Source of the DNA: Pseudomonas sp. MWU15-20650
Lineage (GTDB): Bacteria; Pseudomonadota; Gammaproteobacteria; Pseudomonadales; Pseudomonadaceae
Assembly (NCBI RefSeq): GCF_023242475.1
Contig: NZ_JALJFG010000018.1
Span: 1-64,000, forward strand
Reading direction: 5' to 3'
DNA length: 64,000 bases
Position numbers and translations under genes: made by a program. Numbering within the stretch: the first letter of the stretch is position 1; each line of letters opens with the position of its first letter. This document shows, piece after piece, positions 35,573 to 43,679 of the stretch. Under the pieces are notes generated by a model that worked only from the letters and a program-made list of their open reading frames with translations, was not told where the DNA came from and made no database searches.

Positions 35573-36126
35573 TGAACCCGGAACAGGCGATTGCCGACGT
35601 CTTTGGGCTGTACGAGCGGCACGGGATGGCGGATTACATTGGTGAGCCGGTCTCACAGCTCGAGCATATGTCCCAGGCCGCGCAGTTGGCGATGGCCGAG
35701 GGCTTTGACGATGAGGTGGTGCTGGCGGCGTTCTTCCACGATATCGGGCATCTCTGCGGCCAGGGTGGCGAGAACATGGGCGGTTATGGCGTGGTCAGCC
35801 ACGAGCGGCTGGGTGCCGATTACCTGCGCCGCGCAGGCTTCAGCGAACGCCTGGCCAAGTTGGTGGAATACCACGTGCAGGCCAAGCGTTACCTGACCTT
35901 CAGCCAGCCGGACTATTACGCGCGTTTGAGCGAGGCCAGCCGGCGAACCCTGGGTTACCAGGGCGGCGTCATGAGCGCCGAAGAGGCTCGAGCCTTTGAG
36001 CAAGACCCGTTGTATGCCGTGAGCTTGCGTATGCGCCACTGGGACGAAGAGGCCAAGCAAAGGCATGTACCGGTGCTGGATCTGCAACTGCTCAAAGCCA
36101 AGGCCGCGCGACTACTGGCCGCGTAG
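35572..36126 (+). CDS. PhnZ-like HD-domain diiron oxygenase
   Basis: 184 residues from the ATG overlapping the upstream stop. PhnZ cleaves (R)-1-hydroxy-2-aminoethylphosphonate with O2 to glycine and phosphate. Compared with the residues I recall for PhnZ, each is present at a steady offset: Tyr22 and Glu25 (YIGE), His32, His56-Asp57 and His60 in FFHDIGH, His77, His101 and Lys105 in YHVQAKRYL, and Asp158. All six iron ligands and the substrate-binding residues are therefore kept. The 2OG hydroxylase PhnY that normally makes its substrate is not in this cluster. Confidence 0.88.
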   Translation: MNPEQAIADVFGLYERHGMADYIGEPVSQLEHMSQAAQLAMAEGFDDEVVLAAFFHDIGHLCGQGGENMGGYGVVSHERLGADYLRRAGFSERLAKLVEYHVQAKRYLTFSQPDYYARLSEASRRTLGYQGGVMSAEEARAFEQDPLYAVSLRMRHWDEEAKQRHVPVLDLQLLKAKAARLLAA

Positions 36127-36217
36127 ACGGGCCCTACACACATCGCAGAGACGCCGCCTGGAGCCTCGATAGGCGCCCCACTAAGGTGCTTGCTTCTTAA
36201 CCATGGGAGCAACGCAG

Positions 36218-36793
36218 ATGCGCTATTTAAAGGTGGTTGCGCAGGATCAAACGGGAGATGGCCGGGCGAATACAGTGCGGCTTCAGTTCTACCAACGTAC
36301 GCAATGCGATCAGGGCAGGTTGCTCAATGAGGCCGTGGCCTATGATTTCACATCAGACGGGAAGGTAGATTACAGCCGGGGAGACGTTACCAATAACGGT
36401 CGGGAAAACAGTCTTGATCGGGTGTTGCTGGACAGATTCGCTAATGCGTATTTGAAGATTAATTGGGTGAACCGCGGCTCCAGTACACGACGCTATATGA
36501 AGATTTTTTCCGAAGACTTCTATAAGGACGGCACCCCCGACACCGTGCGCCTGCATTTACATAAAGGCCCAGGGCTGCTGAGTTCGGACGCTCAGGTGTC
36601 TTGGAGCGCCGCTTATGATTTTGATAACAACGGCGAACTTGAGTGGAATATTCATGCCGACATCAACTGCGATGGCGTCATTGATGAGGTTGACAAGCAC
36701 TTGGTCCAGCAATTGGCTGAGCTGTATTTGAAGTTCAATTGGCACACACCTGAGCCCTTCGACGCCAAGGTTGTTGATATCAAGGCACATTGA
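36218..36793 (+). CDS. Protein with two EF-hand-like repeats of about 90 residues, copy A
   Basis: 191 residues from MRYLK at 36218 (GGGAGC upstream, same context as copy B). It consists of two similar halves, 1-86 and 92-176, each running R-Y-x-K, an Asp/Gly loop ending in A/P-x-T-V-R-L, an A-Y-D-F loop, an Asp-rich loop and finally AELYLK-type F/Y-L-K-x-N-W. Loops at 10, 43, 56, 100, 134 and 148 look like calcium sites; DINCDGVIDEVD at 148-159 is a near-perfect EF-hand loop. No signal peptide or membrane segment. The DNA is more AT-rich than its neighbours. No family recognised; calcium-binding or dockerin-like role is inference. Confidence 0.72.
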   Translation: MRYLKVVAQDQTGDGRANTVRLQFYQRTQCDQGRLLNEAVAYDFTSDGKVDYSRGDVTNNGRENSLDRVLLDRFANAYLKINWVNRGSSTRRYMKIFSEDFYKDGTPDTVRLHLHKGPGLLSSDAQVSWSAAYDFDNNGELEWNIHADINCDGVIDEVDKHLVQQLAELYLKFNWHTPEPFDAKVVDIKAH

Positions 36794-36815
36794 TCCACAA
36801 GGAAGGGAGCACGTG

Positions 36816-37364
36816 ATGCGCTATTTAAAAGCCGCTGCCCAAGACAGAAGCGGCAATGGAAAGGCAGATACCGTCTTTTTGCATTTCTATGAACGCGCAG
36901 CGGGCGGGTTCGACGAGCTGGTTCATGAGGCGTTTGCCGTTGATATGAATGGCGATGCAGACGTGGATCTTCAAACCGTTGTAGACATTGACGTTGATGG
37001 CAAAAATATTGTCATCGATTACCAATGGCTCAAGGTCTTCGTCAATACGTTTCTTAAGTTGAAGTGGTTTAACAGCGGCGAAAGCTGGAAGCGCACCTTG
37101 GTGGTTGTCGCCGTCCATGAATACGAAAAAAGCCCGCCCAATGGGGTGAAACTCAATTTTCTGGAACGGCGTAGCGCTGTGCGTAAACCGACGCTGGCTT
37201 ATCAGGCCGAAGCCTACGACGGCTACGGGAACGGTGAGCTGGAATGGTTTACCCAGACCGATATGGATAAGAACGGCGTGGTTGATCAGCTCGATAAAGA
37301 ACTGATCCGCTCCCTGTGCAGCAGTTTCCTGGCATTTGAATGGTACACAGACAACACCGTTTGA
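36816..37364 (+). CDS. Protein with two EF-hand-like repeats of about 90 residues, copy B
   Basis: 182 residues from the ATG at 36816, 22 bp after copy A, with GGAAGGGAGC upstream. Paralogue of copy A: same start MRYLKxxAQD, then GNGKADTVFLHFY, and the same two-half plan (1-85 and about 92-176). Calcium-like loops at 10, 43, 57, 135 and 149; DMDKNGVVDQLD at 149-160 is the best EF-hand loop, while the first loop of the second half is degraded (HEYEKSPPNGV). The pair is probably one operon and may form a complex. Function unknown. Confidence 0.72.
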   Translation: MRYLKAAAQDRSGNGKADTVFLHFYERAAGGFDELVHEAFAVDMNGDADVDLQTVVDIDVDGKNIVIDYQWLKVFVNTFLKLKWFNSGESWKRTLVVVAVHEYEKSPPNGVKLNFLERRSAVRKPTLAYQAEAYDGYGNGELEWFTQTDMDKNGVVDQLDKELIRSLCSSFLAFEWYTDNTV

Positions 37365-37381
37365 CGCTGCTTACTGAGCGC

Positions 37382-38761
37382 TCAAGGCACGGGCCGCGGT
37401 TCATTCAGTTGAGCCGACAATGCCTGGACCTGCTCCTGGCGCTCGGCCTGGCTCAATTTGGCGTGGGGGTTGAGGGACGACCATTGCGGGTGGGCGCGGG
37501 CCTTGTGCAGGGCGTCCGGCAGCTTGCCCTCGCGCCAGGTTTTGTCCTGGGGCGTATCGACCTTGATGCTGTGCATCGCCGCATGCCCGCGCAGGTTCAG
37601 GGCCTTGAGCAGTTGACGTTGGCGCAGGGCGAGCAGGCGCAGCACGCTGTCATCGACGGTGAGTTCGCGTTGGCCCTTGATCTTGCCCAGCAGGCGGGCG
37701 CCATAGCCGCGCGCGGTTTGCAGCGCGCCACCGGCAATCGCACCGGCCAGGGCAGCGGCGCCGAGGGTCAGGCCACCGACCAGTAAATCCACACCGGCAC
37801 CGGCGGCGGCGCCTGCGGCAATACCGCCACCGACGCGCACGCCAAGTTGTTTGAGTGTTTCGGGGTTGAACAGGTCATCACCCCAGCGGCCATCCAGCAA
37901 CGGCAAATCACTGGCAGCGGCGTCCTGTGGGCGGAAGCCAAACAGCTTGAGCAAGGCTTCCACGCACTTCTGTTCGCGCTGGCGCACGGCTTTGCGCAAA
38001 TCGCCGATGGCTTGCTGTTCGTCTTCGGTGACCACGCTGCGCCGGCACGCGGCGCAATCGATCAATAGCTCGGCGATCAATCGCGCCGCGCTTTGCTGGC
38101 GCGCCTGGCGCTGGGCCTCTTGATCGAGGATCAGGCGTTCCAACTGTGGCCGTGCGTTTTCCAGCAACAGGGCCAGGCTTTCGTACAATCGGCGCTCACC
38201 GTCTTCTGGCGGCGCGACACTGTCGAAACGCACCAGGGCGTGTAGCCCAAGACGGGCCAGGGCTTCGCGCCAGTCCGGCTCGCGGTGGTCGCTGCTGGAG
38301 ACAAAATTGAGTACCGGCAGCAACGGCTTGCCGCAGCTGGCGAGCACGTGCAGCTCATCACGGTATTTGGCCAGTACCGGCTCGCGAGCATCGATCACAT
38401 AGAGCCCCGCGTCCGACGCCAGCAGTTGGCGCAGCACCTTGGCTTCTTGTTCGAAACGCTGGCGCGCCTCACTGCCTTCGAGGAAACGCGCCAGGCGGTC
38501 CGGGCCATCCAGGCGTTCGCCAGGGCGATCCAGGCGTTCCAGGTAGTCGAACAGGGCGATGGCGTCTTCCAGGCCGGGCGTGTCGTACAGTTCCAGCAAG
38601 GCTTCGCCATCGACCGATAGGCGTGCACCTTCCACATGCCGCGTGGTGCTGGGGCGGTGTGAGACCTCGCCGAAGCCCACGTCACGGGTGAGCGTGCGCA
38701 GCAGCGAGGTCTTGCCGACGTTGGTGTGGCCGACCACGGCGAGCTTCAGTGGTTTAGTCAT
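37382..38761 (-). CDS. GTPase with C-terminal DUF3482
   Basis: 459 residues. The N-terminal Era/TrmE-like G domain has G1 VVGHTNVGKTSLL, G2 threonines in RPSTTRHVEG, G3 DTPG (LYDTPGLEDA) and a hydrophobic beta-strand DAGLYVIDAREPVL; the usual NKxD is replaced by PVLNFVSSSD. The C-terminal half is DUF3482 with a glycine/alanine-rich hydrophobic hairpin (VGGGIAAGAAAGAGVDLLVGG...) that could enter the membrane. It overlaps the DUF2868 gene by 8 bp; the two are consistently paired in proteobacteria. Role unknown, possibly membrane remodelling or stress. Confidence 0.85.
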   Translation of the reverse strand: MTKPLKLAVVGHTNVGKTSLLRTLTRDVGFGEVSHRPSTTRHVEGARLSVDGEALLELYDTPGLEDAIALFDYLERLDRPGERLDGPDRLARFLEGSEARQRFEQEAKVLRQLLASDAGLYVIDAREPVLAKYRDELHVLASCGKPLLPVLNFVSSSDHREPDWREALARLGLHALVRFDSVAPPEDGERRLYESLALLLENARPQLERLILDQEAQRQARQQSAARLIAELLIDCAACRRSVVTEDEQQAIGDLRKAVRQREQKCVEALLKLFGFRPQDAAASDLPLLDGRWGDDLFNPETLKQLGVRVGGGIAAGAAAGAGVDLLVGGLTLGAAALAGAIAGGALQTARGYGARLLGKIKGQRELTVDDSVLRLLALRQRQLLKALNLRGHAAMHSIKVDTPQDKTWREGKLPDALHKARAHPQWSSLNPHAKLSQAERQEQVQALSAQLNEPRPVP

Positions 38762-40133
38762 GACCGGTCTCCAGCCAGTTCAGCGGCGCGCAGTCGGCAA
38801 ACGGCAACTCAAGGTGTTGCAGCGCAGTGTGCCAATCGCCCAACCGCTCGGCATCCAGGGCCTGACCCGACGGGGCTTGCAGCAGCCAGACGCGGGTGGC
38901 GGTGGCGCTGCGTGCCAGCTCGGCGATCAGCGCCAGGCTGCCACGGTCGGGCGAGCGGCGCGGGTCGCAGGCGATGGCCAGGCGCGCGGGCGGAAAGCGC
39001 GTGAGCTGGTCCAGCAGTTTGTTGCGCGATTCGCGGCTGTCGAGGATGCCGGCATTTTTGACGCTGGCCGGTAACTTGGGCGGCCAGGCGTGCTGGTCGT
39101 CGAGTTCGATGGCCACCAGCAGGGCGCCGTCGCTTTCCAGCTCACTGATGCCGCCGCTGACGTGGTGCAACTGTTCGGGTGCGGCGTCGTTGATACCCAG
39201 CCGTTCGCTGCTCGGCATCAGGCGTTCGCGTAACTGGCTGTAGCCGGGCAGGTTGAGGTCCAGGCGCAAGGCCGCGCGCCCACGTTTCCAGCGCCACAGG
39301 CACAGCAGGGCGAGGATCAACCGGGGCAGCAAGCCGTAGACCAGCAGCACGCCGACCAGCCAGGCGGCCCAGGCTTGGCGAGCGCTTTCGATATTCAGGG
39401 CGGAGTCGCCGCTGGCGCGGATCATCGCCACTGTCGGCACGTCGAAGCCAAGCAAGGCCGGCAGGGTACCGAGGGCCTGGGTCACGGCGACAAAGGTGTC
39501 GGCGCCGAGGATGGTGGTTTCCCACACAAAGCCGTAGCGCCGAGTGGCCAACAGCGTCAGCAGGATCACCATGGCGCTGAGCAATGCCAGCAACCACAGG
39601 CTGTTGACCAGTACTCCGACCGCCCAGCGATTGAGTTTCTGTCGTTGCAACAACAGCAGCAACGCCGGCGCCAGCTGCGCGGCCTTGGCATCACGCGCGA
39701 GTTTTTCGCTGAGCCACAGCCACAGGCGTCCGAGGCTGGCACTGTGTTCGCCGGCAAACAGCAGGCCCAAGGCCCAGCTGGTCAGCAGGATCAGGTTCAA
39801 GCCGAGCAGGCTGCCCAAGGCCCAGAACACATTCACTGGGGTCAAACCGTTACCCAGTGCGGCAAAGGCCAGGCCGGCGCCGCTGATGACGGCCACCACT
39901 GCCAGCAGCACCAGGGCCAGGCGTGCGCCTTGCAGCCAGCGCACAAGGGCGGCGCTCAGGCCGTCGCGCTCGGCCAGGTGCAACGCGCGTTGCATAATCC
40001 GCGTCGGCAAGTCGCCCCCGGCCGTGCGGGCCAGGCGGTTGGCTTCCAGGTCTTCCAGGGGGCCGGCGTGTTCTTCACGCAGGCGCACGGTCTCCGTCAG
40101 CCAGAGTGCGTGCAGGGGAGTCAGTACAGTCAC
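38754..40133 (-). CDS. DUF2868 membrane protein, partner of the GTPase
   Basis: 459 residues from a GTG at 40133 preceded by AGGAT; no in-frame ATG fits better. Starts with LTPLHALWLTETVRLREEHAG, then at least four membrane helices: about 69-93, 100-126, 171-195 and 260-290. The C-terminal domain is cytoplasmic and DUF2868 in type. First gene of the pair; probably recruits the GTPase to the inner membrane. No experimental role known to me. Confidence 0.82.
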   Translation of the reverse strand: MTVLTPLHALWLTETVRLREEHAGPLEDLEANRLARTAGGDLPTRIMQRALHLAERDGLSAALVRWLQGARLALVLLAVVAVISGAGLAFAALGNGLTPVNVFWALGSLLGLNLILLTSWALGLLFAGEHSASLGRLWLWLSEKLARDAKAAQLAPALLLLLQRQKLNRWAVGVLVNSLWLLALLSAMVILLTLLATRRYGFVWETTILGADTFVAVTQALGTLPALLGFDVPTVAMIRASGDSALNIESARQAWAAWLVGVLLVYGLLPRLILALLCLWRWKRGRAALRLDLNLPGYSQLRERLMPSSERLGINDAAPEQLHHVSGGISELESDGALLVAIELDDQHAWPPKLPASVKNAGILDSRESRNKLLDQLTRFPPARLAIACDPRRSPDRGSLALIAELARSATATRVWLLQAPSGQALDAERLGDWHTALQHLELPFADCAPLNWLETGHD

Positions 40134-40202
40134 GCGCCATCCTGTTGAGCAAGTGAGGTTGGAGCATAACCGCTGACTCGCGGCTCTGGTATTCTCATCG
40201 CC

Positions 40203-40721
40203 ATGAAAAAAACTCTTCCTTTAAGCCTGATCGCAGCCCTCGGTGAAAACCGTGTGATCGGCGTCGACAACAGCATGCCCTGGCATTTGCCGGGGGATTT
40301 CAAATATTTCAAGGCCACCACGCTCGGCAAGCCGATCATCATGGGGCGCAAGACCTGGGATTCCCTGGGCCGACCGCTGCCGGGGCGCTTGAACATAGTG
40401 GTCAGCCGTCAGACCGATCTTGAGCTTGAAGGTGCGCAAGTGTTTCCGTCACTGGACGCGGCGGTAGCGCGGGCTGAGGAATGGGCGCTGGAGCAGGGCG
40501 TCGATGAGCTGATGCTGATCGGCGGCGCGCAGCTGTATGCCCAAGGGCTGGAGCAGGCGGATCGCCTGTATCTGACGCGGGTGGCATTGAGCCCGGAAGG
40601 GGATGCGTGGTTTCCCGAGTTTGATTTGAACCAGTGGAAGTTGGTGTCGAATCTGGAGAATCCAGCCGAAGGTGATAAGCCGGCTTACAACTTCGAGGTG
40701 TGGGAGAGGAGCAGCAGCTAG
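40203..40721 (+). CDS. folA: Dihydrofolate reductase
   Basis: 172 residues. Reduces dihydrofolate with NADPH and regenerates the cofactor used by ThyA; target of trimethoprim. Signature IGVDNSMPWHLPGDFKYFK (the active-site Asp is at residue 33), then IIMGRKTWDSLGRPLPGRLNIVVSR and IGGAQLYAQGL. It is divergent from the DUF2868 gene with a 69-bp gap. Confidence 0.96.
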   Translation: MKKTLPLSLIAALGENRVIGVDNSMPWHLPGDFKYFKATTLGKPIIMGRKTWDSLGRPLPGRLNIVVSRQTDLELEGAQVFPSLDAAVARAEEWALEQGVDELMLIGGAQLYAQGLEQADRLYLTRVALSPEGDAWFPEFDLNQWKLVSNLENPAEGDKPAYNFEVWERSSS

Positions 40722-40726
40722 CTTTG

Positions 40727-40785
40727 AGCTACAAGCTGCAAGTAAAAGCAGATGGGCTCTTACTTGCAGCTTGAGGCTTGTAGCT
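40727..40785. terminator. Long hairpin between folA and tcyP, possible bidirectional terminator
   Basis: AGCTACAAG-CTGCAAGTAA (40727-40745) pairs with TTACTTGCAG..CTTGTAGCT (40760-40785), leaving a 7-base bulge on the right arm. The stem is 19 bp and lies between convergent stops. There is no long T-run, so it may belong to an AGCTACAAGC-type repeat family. Confidence 0.65.
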
Positions 40786-40791
40786 TGTAAC

Positions 40792-42180
40792 TCAGCTAAC
40801 CAGCTGCCCATGCTCATCGGCATTCAACAGCGCTTTATCCGTCTGCCCCATGATCTGGCTGGTAATCGCCCCCGCCGTCATCGAACCGTTCACGTTCAGC
40901 GCCGTACGGCCCATGTCGATCAGCGGCTCGACAGAAATCAGCAGCGCCACCAGTGACACCGGCAAGCCCATCGCCGGCAGCACGATCAGCGCAGCAAAGG
41001 TCGCCCCGCCACCCACACCGGCCACACCCGCCGAACTCAAGGTCACAATCGCCACCAAGGTCGCGATCCACAGCGGATCCAGCGGGTTGATGCCCACGGT
41101 CGGTGCCACCATTACCGCCAACATCGCAGGGTAGAGACCGGCGCAACCGTTCTGGCCGATGGTCGCGCCAAACGAGGCGGCAAAACCGGCGATGGATTGT
41201 GGGATACCCAGGCGGCGGGTCTGCGCTTCAATGCTCAGTGGAATGGCAGCCGCACTCGAGCGGCTGGTGAAGGCAAAGGTCAGCACCGGCCACACCTTGC
41301 GGAAGAAGCGCAGTGGGTTGACCCCGGCCAGGGACAGCAGCAGGCCATGCACCACGAACATCAGGCCGAGTGCCAGGTACGACACCACCACAAAACTGCC
41401 GAGCTTGATGATGTCTTGCAGGTTGGAGCCGGCGACCACTTTGGTCATCAGCGCCAACACACCGTACGGCGTCAACTTCATCACCAGGCGCACCAGGCGC
41501 ATCACCCAGGCTTGCAGGGTGTCGATGGCATTCAGGACCTTCTGGCCTTTTTCCACGTCATCCTTGAGCAGTTGCAGCGCGGCAACCCCAAGGAACGCCG
41601 CGAAAATCACCACGCTGATGATCGACGTCGGTTTGGCCCGCGCCAGGTCGGCGAACGGGTTTGCCGGTACGAACGACAGCAGCAATTGCGGGATATTCAG
41701 GTCGGCGACCTTGCCTGCGTAATCGCTCTGGATCACTTGCAGGCGCGCCATTTCCTGGGTGCCGGCCACCAAGCCTTCGGCGGTGAGGCCGAACAGGTTG
41801 GTCAGGCCGATGCCGATCAGGGCCGCGATGGCGGTGGTGAACAGCAGCGTTCCGATGGTCAGGAAGCTGATCTTGCCCAGGGACGAGGCGTTATGCAGGC
41901 GTGCCACGGCACTCAGGATCGAGGCGAACACCAGCGGGATCACGATCATTTGCAGCAATTGCACATAACCATTGCCGACCAGGTCAAACCAGCCGATCGA
42001 GGCTTTGAGTACCGGATGACCGTCGCCATAAATAGTGTGCAACGCCGCACCGAACAATACGCCAAGGACCAGAGCGAACAGGACCTTCTTGGCCAGGCTC
42101 CAGCGGGTATGACGGGTTTGCGCCAGGCCCAGCAACAGGGCCACGAACACCAGTAAGTTGAGAATCAGGGGCAGATTCAT
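40792..42180 (-). CDS. tcyP: L-cystine:cation symporter, TcyP/YdjN type
   Basis: 462 residues, about eight membrane helices and re-entrant loops of the dicarboxylate/amino acid:cation symporter family. Characteristic stretches: [39 protein letters not shown] and [16 protein letters not shown], the last two close to the TcyP group rather than DctA or GltP. It imports cystine as a sulphur source. The 241-bp upstream gap is divergent to the phosphatase gene and holds a very AT-rich run at about 42246-42305, where CysB control would be expected. Confidence 0.82.
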   Translation of the reverse strand: MNLPLILNLLVFVALLLGLAQTRHTRWSLAKKVLFALVLGVLFGAALHTIYGDGHPVLKASIGWFDLVGNGYVQLLQMIVIPLVFASILSAVARLHNASSLGKISFLTIGTLLFTTAIAALIGIGLTNLFGLTAEGLVAGTQEMARLQVIQSDYAGKVADLNIPQLLLSFVPANPFADLARAKPTSIISVVIFAAFLGVAALQLLKDDVEKGQKVLNAIDTLQAWVMRLVRLVMKLTPYGVLALMTKVVAGSNLQDIIKLGSFVVVSYLALGLMFVVHGLLLSLAGVNPLRFFRKVWPVLTFAFTSRSSAAAIPLSIEAQTRRLGIPQSIAGFAASFGATIGQNGCAGLYPAMLAVMVAPTVGINPLDPLWIATLVAIVTLSSAGVAGVGGGATFAALIVLPAMGLPVSLVALLISVEPLIDMGRTALNVNGSMTAGAITSQIMGQTDKALLNADEHGQLVS

Positions 42181-42421
42181 TGAAGCTCCGTTGAAAAGGC
42201 AGCCAATCGCGTGAGCCTGCGATTGCGAACCGGGAAGCCTAACAGCTTGAAATATATTGATTTAATACCGATATGGAATGGTGACTGTCGTTTTTGGAAT
42301 AAGCGTTTGACGCTCATGCGCATGGCTCTGGCGTTATCACGATGCAAGCGGTCGTCCTCGGGCGATAACTGTCACACAGATTTGTTAGCGTCGATGTCTT
42401 TCACTCAGGGAGAAAACGCTT

Positions 42422-43480
42422 ATGAAGCTTGCGCCAACATTACTTGCCGCCGCCTTCTGCCTCGGCCTCGCCGGCCAGGCATTTGCTGCCACCGAGTTGA
42501 AGCACTGGCCGGCACCCGCCGCCGAGCAACTGAACAAGATGATCGCCGCCAATGCCAACAAAGGTAACTTCGCGGTGTTCGACATGGACAACACCAGTTA
42601 CCGCTACGACCTTGAAGAGTCCTTGCTGCCCTACCTGGAAAACAAGGGCCTGATCACCCGTGAAACGATGGACCCGTCCCTGAAGCTGATGCCGTTCAAG
42701 GACACCGCTGACCACAAGGAAAGCCTGTTCAGCTACTACTACCGCCTCTGCGAAGTCGATGACATGGTCTGCTACCCGTGGGTGGCGCAGATTTTCTCCG
42801 GCTTCACCCTCAAGGAACTCAAGGGCTATGTGGATGAGATGATGGCCTCCGGCAAGCCCGTGCCGGTCACCTATTACGAAGGCGACGTGGTGAAGACCTC
42901 CGAGGTGCAGCCACCGAAAGTCTTTACCGGCCAGGCCGAGCTTTACAACAAGCTGATGGAAAACGGCATTGAGGTGTATGTGATGACCGCCGCCTCCGAG
43001 GAGTTGGTGCGCATGGTCGCCGCCGATCCGAAGTACGGCTACAACGTCAAACCCGAGAACGTCATTGGCGTCAGTACTCTGCTTAAGGACCGCAAGACGG
43101 GCGAGTTGACCACCGCGCGTAAACAGATCGCGGCCGGTAAATACGACGAGAAAGCCAACCTCGGCCTGGAGCTGACCCCTTACCTGTGGACCCCAGCCAC
43201 CTGGATGGCCGGCAAACACGCGGCGATCCTCACCTATATCGACGAGTGGAAAAAGCCGGTGATCGTCGGGGGTGATACGCCGACCAGCGACGGCTATATG
43301 CTGTTCCACGATGTGGACGTGGCGAAGGGCGGCATCCACCTGTGGGTCAACCGCAAAGACAAATACATGACCCAGCTCAACGGCATGATGGCCAAGCACG
43401 CGGCCGCGCAAGCCAAGGAAGGGTTGCCGGTGACCGCGGACAAGAACTGGGTGATCGTCAAGCCGGACGAGATTCAGTAA
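42422..43480 (+). CDS. Periplasmic HAD phosphatase, phosphorylcholine phosphatase (PchP)-like
   Basis: 352 residues with signal peptide MKLAPTLLAAAFCLGLAGQAFA. HAD motif I is FDMDNTSYRYD (Asp59, Asp61 region of the precursor), motif II the VYVMTAAS stretch, and motif III/IV the VIVGGDTPTSDGYML end. Length and DMDNT match P. aeruginosa PchP, which frees choline from phosphorylcholine in the periplasm. The protein also shows a long middle cap (KESLFSYYYRLCEVDDMVCYPW) typical of that family. Neighbouring genes are unrelated to choline, so the substrate stays uncertain. Confidence 0.72.
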   Translation: MKLAPTLLAAAFCLGLAGQAFAATELKHWPAPAAEQLNKMIAANANKGNFAVFDMDNTSYRYDLEESLLPYLENKGLITRETMDPSLKLMPFKDTADHKESLFSYYYRLCEVDDMVCYPWVAQIFSGFTLKELKGYVDEMMASGKPVPVTYYEGDVVKTSEVQPPKVFTGQAELYNKLMENGIEVYVMTAASEELVRMVAADPKYGYNVKPENVIGVSTLLKDRKTGELTTARKQIAAGKYDEKANLGLELTPYLWTPATWMAGKHAAILTYIDEWKKPVIVGGDTPTSDGYMLFHDVDVAKGGIHLWVNRKDKYMTQLNGMMAKHAAAQAKEGLPVTADKNWVIVKPDEIQ

Positions 43481-43501
43481 CAGGCTGAACGCGGTCGAAA
43501 T

Positions 43502-43594
43502 AGGGGGGAGGGGCTTGCTGCCGATTGGGGCGGATCACTCAGCACAGGTATTGCCTGGCACGCCGTTATCGGGAGCAAGCCCCCTCCCACAGTT
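43502..43594. repeat. REPIN
   Basis: AGGGGGGAGGGGCTTGCTGCC and GGGAGCAAGCCCCCTCCCAC in inverted orientation, about 55 bp apart, downstream of the phosphatase gene and before the terminator. Confidence 0.78.
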
Positions 43595-43628
43595 TGATCT
43601 TCAGTGTTTCGCAAGGTCATGGTCAGGC

Positions 43629-43663
43629 AAAAAAATGCCCCGCACTTGGCGGGGCATTTTTAT
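43629..43663. terminator. Bidirectional rho-independent terminator
   Basis: AAAAAAATGCCCCGC, loop ACTTG, GCGGGGCATTTTTAT: a 9-bp G/C-rich stem with A- and T-runs on both sides, between the convergent phosphatase and ilvD genes. Confidence 0.93.
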
Positions 43664-43679
43664 ACGCAGCGATTAAGGC

